This document shows positions 45,523 through 53,881 of a DNA stretch of 64,000 nucleotides, in pieces (within the stretch, counting starts at the first letter, position 1; each line of letters starts with the position of its first letter). The notes below the pieces were generated by a model. It saw only the letters and a list, made by a program, of their open reading frames with translations. It was not told the DNA's origin and did not search any database. Origin of the DNA: Pantoea sp. Ap-967. Its GTDB lineage: Bacteria; Pseudomonadota; Gammaproteobacteria; Pseudomonadales; Pseudomonadaceae. Location: the NCBI RefSeq assembly GCF_011752565.1, contig NZ_VWXK01000021.1, positions 1 to 64,000 on the forward strand. The letters run 5' to 3'. The position numbers were made by a program, and so were the translations under genes.

Positions 45523-46949
45523 TGCGCGGCCAACGTGGTGGCAGGAATGTCGAGGTGCTGGCCGACTTTCAGCTCGTCGGTCTTGAGGCTGTTGGTGCTG
45601 CGCAGGCTGGCCACGCTGACCTGGTAGCGCACCGCGAGCATGGCCAGCGTCTCACCTGGGCGCACGGTGTGCTCACGCGGGCCCTGGGCGATCTTGCCGC
45701 TGTCGCGCAGCCAGGCGATGTAGGTGCCAGGCGGCGGGTTCTGCTGGAAGTACTGGCGCACACCGGTATGAATGGAACGGGCCAGGGCCTGCTGGTGGCT
45801 GGTGGAGGCCAGCTTGGCCGCTTCGCTGTTGTTCGAGATGAACCCGGTTTCGACGAGAATCGACGGAATGTCCGGGGACTTCAACACCATGAAGCCTGCC
45901 TGCTCGACCCGCTGCTTGTGCAGCGAGGTCACCCGGCCCATGCTGCCCAGAACCTTCTGCCCAACGTTCAGGCTGGAGCTGAGGGTAGCGGTCATCGACA
46001 GGTCGAGCAGCACGCCGGCGAGCATGCGGTCCTTGTCGTCGAGGCTGACATTGCCGGCACCGCCGATCAGGTCGGAACGGTTTTCCGTGTCGGCCAGCCA
46101 GCGCGCCGTCTCGGAGGTGGCGCCACGGTCGGACAGGGCGAACACCGAAGCGCCAAAGGCGGCGCGCGAGGGCGCTGCGTCGGCGTGAATCGAAATGAAC
46201 AGGTCGGCGCCCTTCTTGCGGGCGATTTCGGTGCGCTTGCGCAGCGGGATGAAATAGTCGCCGGTGCGGGTCAGTTCGGCGCGGTAGCCTTTCTCGGTGT
46301 TGATCTGGCGCTGCAGTTCCTTGGCGATCTGCAGCACGATGTCTTTTTCATGCTGGCCGCTGGAGCCGGACGCACCCGGGTCTTCACCACCGTGGCCAGC
46401 ATCGATGGCCACCACGATGTCACGCTTGCCACTGGGCACTGGCGGCAGTTTGATCGCAGGCTGGGCAGGGCTCACCGGCACGGCGGGCGTGGTCGCCGGG
46501 GTTGGCACCGGGGTGGGCGGTGGCGTCGGCGCAGTGGCGGCAACGGCATCGGCTTCCTGGTCGTACAGGTCGACCACCAGGCGGTTGCCATACTGGGCAT
46601 TGGGCGCCAGGGTGAAGCTTTTCGGCGTGACCGATTTTTTCAGGTCGACCACCACACGCAGGTCGGTCGGCGTGCGCTGGGCAGAGCGCACGCTGGTGAT
46701 CGGCGTGTTCGAGGTGGACACGTTCAACGGCGCGCCCAAGGTCGCACCGTTGATGTCGATGACCAGGCGATCAGGTGCGCTCAGGGTGAACACGCTATGC
46801 TGCACGGGGCCAGACAGGTCGAAGACCAGCCGCGTGTTGTCCGGTGCGCGCCACAGGCGCATGCTCTTGACTTGCGTGACGGCCAGAGCGTCAACGGTCA
46901 CCGCTGTCAGCAGCAGCCCAACGACAGCGACCAGTGCGCGTATGCGCAT
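45519..46949 (-). CDS. amiB: N-acetylmuramoyl-L-alanine amidase (AmiB-like)
   Basis: A 476-residue periplasmic cell-wall amidase. Signal peptide 1-24, AMIN domain (about 30-130), Pro/Thr-rich linker (140-175), zinc Amidase_3 domain (about 180-400; IDAGHGGEDPGA, SIHADA, VETGFISN with the His/Glu zinc ligands) and one C-terminal LysM domain (about 425-470). It cleaves the peptide from MurNAc during septum splitting, normally activated by EnvC/NlpD. The LysM adds wall binding. Eleven bases after tsaE. Confidence 0.94.
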   Translation of the reverse strand: MRIRALVAVVGLLLTAVTVDALAVTQVKSMRLWRAPDNTRLVFDLSGPVQHSVFTLSAPDRLVIDINGATLGAPLNVSTSNTPITSVRSAQRTPTDLRVVVDLKKSVTPKSFTLAPNAQYGNRLVVDLYDQEADAVAATAPTPPPTPVPTPATTPAVPVSPAQPAIKLPPVPSGKRDIVVAIDAGHGGEDPGASGSSGQHEKDIVLQIAKELQRQINTEKGYRAELTRTGDYFIPLRKRTEIARKKGADLFISIHADAAPSRAAFGASVFALSDRGATSETARWLADTENRSDLIGGAGNVSLDDKDRMLAGVLLDLSMTATLSSSLNVGQKVLGSMGRVTSLHKQRVEQAGFMVLKSPDIPSILVETGFISNNSEAAKLASTSHQQALARSIHTGVRQYFQQNPPPGTYIAWLRDSGKIAQGPREHTVRPGETLAMLAVRYQVSVASLRSTNSLKTDELKVGQHLDIPATTLAAQ

Positions 46950-46960
46950 ACCTACCCCAC

Positions 46961-47434
46961 TTACTGTTTATAGTGTTCGGCCAGTGCCACGCACCAGGCC
47001 TCGCCGCGAGCCCCCTGCGGCGAAAGGACAAGCGAGCGGCCGCTCGCTTGGGGGCTTATGGTAATGGTCAGGTCAGGCTTTGGCAAAACGCCCGCACCCT
47101 TTTGCGGCCACTCGAACAGGCACAGCGGATCGCCTTCGAAATAGTCGCGAATACCCATGAACTCCAGCTCTTCCGGGTCGACCAGGCGGTACAGGTCGAA
47201 ATGGAAGGCGCGAATTTCACCGATTTCGTAGGGTTCAACCACGGTGAAAGTCGGACTTTTCACTGCACCAGTATGGCCCAGGCCGCGAATCAAGCCACGG
47301 GACAGGGTGGTCTTGCCCGCCCCCAGGTCGCCTTCCAGGAAAATCACGCCACGACCGCCGGTCACCTCGGCCATTTTGCTGCCGAATTCGACCGTGGCCG
47401 CTTCATCGGCCAGAAACAGGGTTAAGCCAGACAC
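46961..47434 (-). CDS. tsaE: tRNA threonylcarbamoyladenosine biosynthesis protein TsaE
   Basis: A 157-residue P-loop ATPase. Walker A GDLGAGKT (about 36-43), SPTFTVVE, and the HFDLYRLVDPEELE block are typical of TsaE/YjeE. It works with TsaB and TsaD in making t6A37 on tRNAs reading ANN codons. The start codon at 47432-47434 overlaps the nnrD 3' end by 13 bases; the order nnrD-tsaE-amiB is conserved. Confidence 0.94.
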   Translation of the reverse strand: MSGLTLFLADEAATVEFGSKMAEVTGGRGVIFLEGDLGAGKTTLSRGLIRGLGHTGAVKSPTFTVVEPYEIGEIRAFHFDLYRLVDPEELEFMGIRDYFEGDPLCLFEWPQKGAGVLPKPDLTITISPQASGRSLVLSPQGARGEAWCVALAEHYKQ

Positions 47435-48282
47435 GCTGAGTGCTCCTCCAACAATTCTCGAATGACCGGGGCCAGATCGCTGGCCGCCAGGCCTCTACCC
47501 TTGACGCCCAGGCGCTCGCCGGCGCAGGCATGCAGCCATACCCCAAGGCACGCCGCGCCCCAGGCGCCCAGCCCCTGGGCCAGCAGCGCCGCCAACACGC
47601 CAGTCAGCACATCGCCCAGGCCCGCACCGGCCATGGCCGGGTGGCCGCGCTCGCACAATGCCAGTTGGCCGCTCGGGCCCGCCACCAGGGTGCCGGCGCC
47701 CTTGAGCACGCACACGCTGTTGTGCCGGCGCGCCAGCTTGCGCGCAGCGCCCGGGCGGTCGGCCTGCACCGCTTCGGTGGAAATGCCCAGCAGCCGCGCC
47801 GCCTCGCCCGGATGCGGGGTGAGGATGCTACCACTGGGCAGGGCCAACGGCGCGCGCGCCAACAGGTTCAATGCATCGGCATCCCACACTTGCGGGCGCT
47901 CGGCATTGGCCACCGCCGACAACAGGCTGCGCCCCCAGGCGGCCTGGCCCAGGCCCGGGCCCACCACCAGCACCGAAGCGCGCTCCAGCGGGCCCATCAG
48001 CTGGTTGGCAGACACCACGCCCAGGCACATGACCTCGGGCAACCGCGCCAGGCTGGCGGCCACGTGCTCGGGGCGGGTGGCCACGCTGACCAGCCCGGCG
48101 CCGCAACGCAGCGCAGCCTCGGCGCTGAGCAGCACGGCGCCACCCGTGCCCAGGTCGCCGCCGACCACCAGCACATGGCCGAAGTCGCCCTTGTGGGCAT
48201 GCGCCGGCCGGCCCGGCAGGTGCGCGACGGTCACGCTGCTGAGCAATTGCGGGGCATGGCTGGGGTGTTTGGTCTGCGGCAT
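47422..48282 (-). CDS. nnrD: ADP-dependent NAD(P)H-hydrate dehydratase (NnrD, single domain)
   Basis: A 286-residue ribokinase-fold repair enzyme that dehydrates hydrated NADH/NADPH with ADP. Typical motifs: GDFGHVLVVGGDLGTGGAVLL at the start, DADALNLLA, LTPHPGEAARLLG, VLKGAGTLVA and the AGAGLGDVLTGVLAALLAQG phosphate loop (quoted short). E. coli Nnr is a 515-residue fusion with an NnrE epimerase; here only the dehydratase part is present, and no epimerase gene appears in the window. ATG at 48280-48282 is used; a longer leader lacks support. Confidence 0.9.
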   Translation of the reverse strand: MPQTKHPSHAPQLLSSVTVAHLPGRPAHAHKGDFGHVLVVGGDLGTGGAVLLSAEAALRCGAGLVSVATRPEHVAASLARLPEVMCLGVVSANQLMGPLERASVLVVGPGLGQAAWGRSLLSAVANAERPQVWDADALNLLARAPLALPSGSILTPHPGEAARLLGISTEAVQADRPGAARKLARRHNSVCVLKGAGTLVAGPSGQLALCERGHPAMAGAGLGDVLTGVLAALLAQGLGAWGAACLGVWLHACAGERLGVKGRGLAASDLAPVIRELLEEHSACLA

Positions 48283-48347
48283 GGGGTCAAAGGCTCCAAT
48301 GTCTGGCAGAATTATACGCACCTGAGCCCGTATTGCCTTGCCCATCC

Positions 48348-49412
48348 ATGTCCGCTTGTACACCTGACCTCGCCCAACTGGCCCAATCGATCAAGATCTG
48401 GGGCCAAGACCTCGGTTTTGCCCACGTCGGCATCGCCGGGGTAGACCTTGGCGAGCACGAACAGCACCTGCAGCGCTGGCTCGACGCCGGCTACCAGGGC
48501 GAAATGGAATACCTCGGCGCCCACGGCAGCAAGCGCGCCCACCCCGAGCAGTTGATTCCCGGCACGGTGCGGGTGGTGTCGCTGCGCATGGACTACCTGC
48601 CCGGCGACACCCAGATGGCCCAGCGCCTGGCCCAGCCCGAGAAAGCCTACATCTCGCGCTATGCCCTGGGCCGTGACTACCACAAGCTGGTGCGCAAGCG
48701 CGTGCAGTTCCTGGCCGACCGTATCCAGGAGGCCATCGGCCCGTTTGGCTACCGCGCCTTCGTCGACAGTGCCCCGGTGCTGGAAAAGGCCTTGGCCGAG
48801 CAGGCCGGGCTGGGCTGGATCGGCAAGAACACCCTGCTGCTCAACCGCAAGGCCGGCAGCTACTTCTTCCTGGCCGAGCTGTTCGTCGACCTGCCGCTGC
48901 CGGTGGACGCCGCGCACACCAGCGAGCATTGCGGGCGTTGCCAGGCGTGCCTGGACATCTGCCCGACCCAGGCCTTCGTCGGGCCGTACGTGCTGGATGC
49001 CCGGCGTTGCATTTCCTACCTGACCATCGAGCTGCGCGGGCCGATTCCGCTGGAGTTGCGCTCGATGATGGGCAACCGGGTGTTTGGCTGCGACGACTGC
49101 CAGATCGTTTGCCCGTGGAACCGCTTTGCCAATCACAGCAAGGAAAGCGACTTCCAGCCGCGGCACGGGCTGGAAAATGCCGAGCTTGCCGAGATGTTCC
49201 TGTGGGATGAGCGCACGTTCCTGCGCAAGACCGAGGGCGGGCCGCTGCGGCGGGCGGGGTATGAGCGGTTCTTGCGCAACCTGGCGGTGGGCCTTGGCAA
49301 TGCGCCGTCGACGATTCCGGTGGTCGAGGCGTTGAAGGCGCGGCGCGAAGATGAGTCGGCGCTGGTGCGCGAGCATGTGCAGTGGGCGCTAGAGCGCCAT
49401 GGGGTTGAGTAA
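48348..49412 (+). CDS. queG: Epoxyqueuosine reductase
   Basis: A 354-residue cobalamin- and 4Fe-4S-dependent enzyme for the final step of queuosine formation on tRNA. N-terminal B12-binding part (LARDYHKLVRKR type, here LGRDYHKLVRKR, and FVDSAPVLEKALAEQAGLGWIGKN), two ferredoxin-like clusters CGRCQACLDICP and CDDCQIVCPWN, then a C-terminal HEAT-like region. Typical length is 350-380. ATG at 48348 chosen; TTG at 48333 possible. Divergent from nnrD with a 65-base spacer. Confidence 0.93.
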   Translation: MSACTPDLAQLAQSIKIWGQDLGFAHVGIAGVDLGEHEQHLQRWLDAGYQGEMEYLGAHGSKRAHPEQLIPGTVRVVSLRMDYLPGDTQMAQRLAQPEKAYISRYALGRDYHKLVRKRVQFLADRIQEAIGPFGYRAFVDSAPVLEKALAEQAGLGWIGKNTLLLNRKAGSYFFLAELFVDLPLPVDAAHTSEHCGRCQACLDICPTQAFVGPYVLDARRCISYLTIELRGPIPLELRSMMGNRVFGCDDCQIVCPWNRFANHSKESDFQPRHGLENAELAEMFLWDERTFLRKTEGGPLRRAGYERFLRNLAVGLGNAPSTIPVVEALKARREDESALVREHVQWALERHGVE

Positions 49413-49745
49413 CGAAGCCGCTTCGACTGCCAGAAGCTTGCACGCCCCTATGGAAAAAATCGTATCTCTCTGATTTTACGGGTATTTCTGTAGGAGCGAG
49501 CGCAGCTCGCGATGGGCTGCAAAGCAGCCCCAGCACTATGAGCCGCGAGGCTGAAACCCTGGGGCCGCTGCGCGCCCCATCGCGAGCTGCGCTCGCTCCT
49601 ACCGGGGGCGGTGCTGGCCTGGAGATGGGCGCTTGATCGGCAACCCAGGTAGGTCAAGCGCCGGAGTTCGCGTATCGCATTTGGGGGCACTCACGCATTG
49701 CGGCGTGACTGATGGCACTGCACCTGCGCGACAGCGCAGTGGCGA
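49413..49745. other. Convergent intergenic region queG / TRIC-family gene with a hairpin series
   Basis: 333 bases, no gene. Left half: a REP pair (49486-49613). Right half: three consecutive perfect inverted repeats: GGCGCTTGA/TCAAGCGCC (49628-49636, 49654-49662), TCACGC/GCGTGA (49691-49696, 49703-49708) and CTGCGC/GCGCAG (49724-49729, 49734-49739). Confidence 0.6.
49486..49613. repeat. REP pair, inverted (GAGCGC core type), widely spaced
   Basis: CTGTAGGAGCGAGCGCAGCTCGCGATGGGCTGCAAAGCAGCCCC facing GCCCCATCGCGAGCTGCGCTCGCTCCTAC. Confidence 0.9.
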
Positions 49746-50357
49746 TCATTGCTGGTCGTTGTAATGAAACTTGGGCATTTCCCAATGGAAGCGAATCGCC
49801 AGCAAGCGCACCAGGAACCCGCCAAACAAGGTCAGCAACATCGCCTGCTCGGCCGGGACCTTGAAATACACGCAACCCAGGTAGAACCAGGCCGCCGCGA
49901 ACGACACGCTGGCATACAGCTCGCGGCGGAACACCAGCGGGATATCGTTGCAGAAGATATCCCGCAGGATTCCGCCGAACACCCCGGTAATCACCCCGCT
50001 GATCGACGCCACCAGCATGCCCTGGCCCATTTCCAGCGCCGTCATGCAGCCAATCAGGGTAAAGGCCACCAGCCCCAGGGCATCGAGCACCAGGAACAGC
50101 GAACGCAAGCGGCGCATCATCGGCGCGATGAAAATCGTCAGCAACGCAGCGAAACTGGTCAGCACCAGGTATTCCGGGTGTTTCACCCAGGTCAGCGGGT
50201 AGTGCCCGAGCAACACGTCACGCACCGAACCACCGCCCAGGGCAGTGACGCAGGCGATCAGCACCACGCCGAACCAGTCCATGCCGCGGCGCCCGGCAGA
50301 CAAGGCACCGGTCATGGCTTCGGCGGTGATGGCGATCAGGTAGAGCATCAACAACAT
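49746..50357 (-). CDS. TRIC cation channel family protein (UPF0126, YicG-like)
   Basis: A 203-residue inner-membrane protein with seven hydrophobic helices in two repeated glycine-rich units: FDALSAG-type EAMTGALSAGRRGMDWFG with ALGGGSVRDVLLG, and DALGLVAFTLIG with ITGVFGGILRDIFCNDIPLVFRRE. The GGGxxRD and GGxxRD motifs are the family signature. Bacterial and archaeal homologues form trimeric cation channels related to eukaryotic TRIC; the ion here is unproven. ATG at 50355-50357. Confidence 0.85.
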   Translation of the reverse strand: MLLMLYLIAITAEAMTGALSAGRRGMDWFGVVLIACVTALGGGSVRDVLLGHYPLTWVKHPEYLVLTSFAALLTIFIAPMMRRLRSLFLVLDALGLVAFTLIGCMTALEMGQGMLVASISGVITGVFGGILRDIFCNDIPLVFRRELYASVSFAAAWFYLGCVYFKVPAEQAMLLTLFGGFLVRLLAIRFHWEMPKFHYNDQQ

Positions 50358-50448
50358 GGCGCAGGTCCGTGCGGGAAAGGCGCGCAGTCTAACCAGTTGC
50401 CCCTGGCACCAAAAGGGGGCGCAAGCGGAATATCTGCGCCCTTTCGGC

Positions 50449-50991
50449 TCACACCTTGATGAAGTGCTCGCGGTAGTGACGCAGCTCGGCGATCGACTCG
50501 CGGATATCGTCCAGCGCCAGGTGGGTGCTGCCCTTCTTGAAGCTGTCGCGTACATCCGGCGCCCAGCGCGCGGCCAGCTCCTTGAGCGTGGACACATCGA
50601 GGTTGCGGTAGTGGAAGTAGTTTTCCAGGCCGCGCATGTGGCGGTACAGGAAGCGGCGGTCCTGGCAGATGCTGTTGCCGCAGATCGGCGACTTGCCCTT
50701 GGGCACCCATTGTTCGAGGAAAGCGATGGTCTGCGCCTCGGCCTCGGCCATGCTGATCGTGCTCTCGCGCACGCGCTGGGTCAGGCCCGAGGCGCCATGG
50801 GTACGGGTATTCCACTCGTCCATGCGCGCCAGCACCTCGTCACTGTGGTGAATGGCGATCACCGGGCCTTCGGCCAGGGTGTTCAGCTCGCTGTCGGTGA
50901 CGATGGTGGCCATCTCGATGATGACGTCGTGGTCCGGGTCCAGGCCGGTCATTTCCAGATCGATCCAGATCAGGTTCTGTGGGTTCTGCAT
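50449..50991 (-). CDS. orn: Oligoribonuclease
   Basis: A 180-residue DEDDh 3'-5' exonuclease that degrades short RNAs, including pGpG from c-di-GMP turnover. Catalytic residues: Asp11 and Glu13 (IWIDLEMTGLD), the Asp in GNSICQDRRFL, and His/Asp in HLALDDIRESI. Length equals E. coli Orn (181). ATG at 50989-50991 follows GAGGAGCCC. Divergent to rsgA, as in many gammaproteobacteria. Confidence 0.95.
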   Translation of the reverse strand: MQNPQNLIWIDLEMTGLDPDHDVIIEMATIVTDSELNTLAEGPVIAIHHSDEVLARMDEWNTRTHGASGLTQRVRESTISMAEAEAQTIAFLEQWVPKGKSPICGNSICQDRRFLYRHMRGLENYFHYRNLDVSTLKELAARWAPDVRDSFKKGSTHLALDDIRESIAELRHYREHFIKV

Positions 50992-51131
50992 GAAGGGCTC
51001 CTCGTATAGGCCGTCATAGTAGCCTAGCGATGGTGGCCTGCGCATGCGCGGCGCAAAGGTAACCAGAATGGTCGGCGGGCGGGCGTGCTAAACTGCCTGC
51101 CGTTTTCAACTTGCCCCACCTTGGAAGGTCC

Positions 51132-52163
51132 ATGGCCAAACGCCAGCTCAATCGGCGCCAGAACTGGCGTATCGAAAAAATCCAGAACGAACGCGCCGCT
51201 CGCGCCGCCAAACGCGAACAGCACGTGCTGCAGGAGCTGGAGGGCGGCGACCTGGGGCCGGAGCAGCTGGGCCTGGTGATTGCCCACTTCGGCGTGCAGG
51301 TCGAGGTCGAGGCCCAGGACGGCGAGGTGGCAGGCCAGGTATTCCGCTGCCACCTGCGGGCCAACCTGCCGGCGCTGGTAACCGGCGACCGGGTGGTGTG
51401 GCGGGCCGGCAACCAGGGCATCGGCGTGATCGTCGCGCAGATGCCGCGCAGCACCGAGCTGTGCCGGCCGAACAACCACGGCCAGCTCAAGCCGGTGGCG
51501 GCCAACGTCGACCTGATCGTGATCGTGTTCGCCCCGGCCCCCGAGCCGCACCCGAACCTGATCGACCGTTACCTGGTGGCCGCCGAGCACGCCGGTATCC
51601 GCCCATTGTTGCTGCTGAACAAGGCCGACCTGATCGACGACGACAACGGCCCGGGCCTGCATGCCCTGCTTGAGGTGTACCGCGAGCTCGGCTACCCGTT
51701 GCTGGAAGTGTCGGCGCACCACGGCGATGGCATGCAGCGCCTGCAGCAGATGCTCGACGGCCACATCAGCGTGTTCGTCGGCCAGTCGGGCGTGGGCAAG
51801 TCGTCGCTGGTCAACAGCCTGCTGCCCGACGCCGGCACCCGCGTCGGCGACCTGTCCGAATGGTCTGGCCAAGGCACCCACACCACCACCACCGCGCGCC
51901 TCTACCACTTCCCCAATGGCGGCGACCTGATCGACTCGCCCGGCATCCGTGAATTCGGCCTGGGCCACGTCAGCCGCGCCGACGTGGAAGACGGCTTCAT
52001 CGAATTCCGCGACCTGTTCGGCACCTGCCGCTTCCGTGACTGCAAGCATGACCGCGAACCGGGGTGCGCCTTGCTCAAGGCACTGGAGGATGGCCGGATC
52101 AAGCCGCAACGGATGAGCAGCTATCGCTCGATCATCGCCAGCTTGCCGGAAGACAGCTATTAA
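51132..52163 (+). CDS. rsgA: Ribosome small-subunit-dependent GTPase A
   Basis: A 343-residue circularly permuted GTPase that checks late 30S maturation. N-terminal OB-fold (about 40-120), G domain in permuted order: G4 LNKADL, G1 GQSGVGKSS, G3 DSPGIREF; then a zinc-binding C-terminal domain with CRFRDCKHDREPGC. The basic N-terminus (MAKRQLNRRQNWR) is typical. ATG at 51132 follows GGAAGGTCC. Divergent from orn. Confidence 0.95.
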   Translation: MAKRQLNRRQNWRIEKIQNERAARAAKREQHVLQELEGGDLGPEQLGLVIAHFGVQVEVEAQDGEVAGQVFRCHLRANLPALVTGDRVVWRAGNQGIGVIVAQMPRSTELCRPNNHGQLKPVAANVDLIVIVFAPAPEPHPNLIDRYLVAAEHAGIRPLLLLNKADLIDDDNGPGLHALLEVYRELGYPLLEVSAHHGDGMQRLQQMLDGHISVFVGQSGVGKSSLVNSLLPDAGTRVGDLSEWSGQGTHTTTTARLYHFPNGGDLIDSPGIREFGLGHVSRADVEDGFIEFRDLFGTCRFRDCKHDREPGCALLKALEDGRIKPQRMSSYRSIIASLPEDSY

Positions 52164-52237
52164 TTTGTAGGAATTGTTACCGCAGCATGTAGGACCGCTC
52201 CGGATTTTCCGTCATCTATTGCCCCTTCCCGCGCTTT

Positions 52238-52265
52238 CCCTGAAGGTCATGGCTTCACTTCAGGG
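52238..52265 (+). promoter_or_regulatory. Hairpin covering the ribosome site of the TIR-like gene
   Basis: CCCTGAAG (52238-52245), 12-base loop, CTTCAGGG (52258-52265). The 3' arm runs into the Shine-Dalgarno CAGGGAGGG, so in mRNA it could mask the start of the 52278 gene. Confidence 0.45.
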
Positions 52266-52277
52266 AGGGCAACGCCA

Positions 52278-52757
52278 ATGCCGGTGTTCATCAGCTACTG
52301 CCAGGAGGCGCGGCTCGACGCCTTCATCCTCAACGAGCGCCTGCTGCTCGAAGGCATCACCGCGCAGCTTGTTCTGTTCGACGCCGACGGCCAGACCCAT
52401 GACGACCTTTATGGCAACGGCTGCCAGCAGATGAGCGATGCCACCCACTGGATCGGCCTGCTGCCGGCAGCGGCGGGCGAGGATTGGTGGACGGCGTGGC
52501 TGTTGGGCGCAGCGGTGATGGCCAACCGGCGGGTATGCTTCTACCGCGCCGGGGACGAGCCGCTAACGGGCTTTCTGAGCCGCTGGCCGGTGATGCGGGA
52601 ACGGGCGCATATCGACCTGTTCGTGCGGGCCTACCACGATGAATGCACGTTCCAGCGGGCGATGGTGTTGCCCACGGCGCGCGGAACCTGCGCCGACCGG
52701 GACAATGCAGATTTCTTTCATGCCGACCTCAAGGCCAAGATCAGGCGGGGGTTTTGA
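52278..52757 (+). CDS. Small TIR-like domain protein (unknown function)
   Basis: A 159-residue soluble protein. It starts MPVFISYCQEARLDAF: the FISY strand followed by a long helix is the TIR/TIR-like signature, then LLLEGITAQLVLFD (strand B), MSDATHWIGLL (strand C) and WWTAWLLGAAVMANRRVCFYR (helix/strand D). The position of the usual NADase glutamate (WxxxE) is not a glutamate here, so NAD cleavage is doubtful. A strong GGGAGG ribosome site precedes the ATG. It stands alone between rsgA and motB, a pair adjacent in related genomes as I recall, so it may be an accessory gene. TIR assignment is from reading only. Confidence 0.55.
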   Translation: MPVFISYCQEARLDAFILNERLLLEGITAQLVLFDADGQTHDDLYGNGCQQMSDATHWIGLLPAAAGEDWWTAWLLGAAVMANRRVCFYRAGDEPLTGFLSRWPVMRERAHIDLFVRAYHDECTFQRAMVLPTARGTCADRDNADFFHADLKAKIRRGF

Positions 52758-52793
52758 GGGCCTGTCGCAACCTACGGGGGAACACCCATCCCC

Positions 52794-52842
52794 CCGTAGG
52801 AGCGACCGCAGGTCGCGATTGGGCCGCAACGCGGCCCCAGCG
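52794..52842. repeat. REP (GACC core type)
   Basis: CCCCGTAGGAGCGACCGCAGGTCGCGATTGGGCCGCAACGCGGCCCC, just before the motB stop. A poorly matching partner may lie at 52764-52785. Confidence 0.85.
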
Positions 52843-52843
52843 G

Positions 52844-53878
52844 TTACTGGTCCTTCTGCTCATCCATCTTCAAGGTCCCATCCTCGAAGATGTTCAGCTT
52901 CTGGCGCAGCTCCCGCGGCTGCATCGGCGTGTCGCCGGCCCCCGGTGCTGCCGGCGTAGCCGGTGCCGGTGCCCCAGCCCCGGCAGGCGCCGCCGGCTGG
53001 GCGGGCTGGTCCGGAGCCTTCGGCGTGCCCTGCTCGCCTTCGATGTTCTGCTGGGCCTTCTTGGTCAGGACGATGATGTCGATACGACGGTTCACCGGGT
53101 TGAACGGGTCCTGCTTGTCGAACAGCGACGACGAGGCATAGCCCACCACCCGCGCCACCTGGCCGTCCGGGTAGCCACCGGCCAGCAGCGCACGGCGCGC
53201 GGCGTTGGCGCGGTTGGCCGAGAGCTCCCAGTTGCCGAACTCGCCGCTGCCGGCATACGGCTTGGCATCGGTGTGGCCGCTGATGCTGATCTTGTTCGGC
53301 ACCGCCTTGATGGTGTCGGCCATGGCCAGCAGGATGTCCTCGAAGTACGGCTGCAGGCGCGCACTGCCGATGTCGAACATCGGCCGCTTGTCGTTATCCA
53401 TGATCTGGATGCGCAGGCCGTCCTGGGTGATCTCGAACAGGATCTGGTCCTTGAACTTCTGCAGCTGCGGGTTTTCCTCGACCTTGTCCTTCAACTCTTG
53501 CAACAGCAGTTGCAGGCGCTCTTGCTCAACCTGCTCGGCCATGGTTTCGACCTTGTCCTTGTCCAGCTGGATGCTGGTGTCAGGCGTAGGTTCGGACTTC
53601 ATTTCCGGGTTGATGGTCTTTTCCGGCGCCAGCTGCGGCGAACCGCCCAGGTCGATGATGTAGGGCGTGCCGCTTTCGGAGAAGCCGATCGGGTCCTTGA
53701 AGTAGCCAGCAATGGCGATTTTCTGCTCGGGCGTGGCCGTGGACAACAACCACAACACCAGGAAGAACGCCATCATCGCCGTGGCGAAGTCGGCGAAGGC
53801 GATCTTCCAGGCGCCGCCGTGGTGGCCGCCGCCAAAGCGCTTGACGCGCTTGATGATTATCGGCTGATTGTTTTCCAT
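52844..53878 (-). CDS. motB: Flagellar motor stator protein MotB
   Basis: A 344-residue protein: cytoplasmic start, one transmembrane helix (about 28-48) with the proton-carrying Asp30 in AFADFATAMMAFFLV, plug/linker, and a C-terminal OmpA-like peptidoglycan-binding domain (about 170-290; SGHTDAKPY, NRRIDI). A Pro/Ala-rich tail (about 300-330) precedes the end. It anchors MotA to the wall. Pseudomonas usually has two stators (MotAB, MotCD); the proton-type helix and length fit MotAB. Three bases after motA. Confidence 0.94.
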   Translation of the reverse strand: MENNQPIIIKRVKRFGGGHHGGAWKIAFADFATAMMAFFLVLWLLSTATPEQKIAIAGYFKDPIGFSESGTPYIIDLGGSPQLAPEKTINPEMKSEPTPDTSIQLDKDKVETMAEQVEQERLQLLLQELKDKVEENPQLQKFKDQILFEITQDGLRIQIMDNDKRPMFDIGSARLQPYFEDILLAMADTIKAVPNKISISGHTDAKPYAGSGEFGNWELSANRANAARRALLAGGYPDGQVARVVGYASSSLFDKQDPFNPVNRRIDIIVLTKKAQQNIEGEQGTPKAPDQPAQPAAPAGAGAPAPATPAAPGAGDTPMQPRELRQKLNIFEDGTLKMDEQKDQ

Positions 53879-53881
53879 GAC

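Noticed and set aside
43690..45627. A 645-codon plus-strand frame opposite mutL
   Set aside because: Shadow frame; the MutL motifs are on the minus strand.
49628..49739. attC site or integron cassette end
   Set aside because: The hairpins lack the R/L box arrangement and no integrase or cassette array is present.
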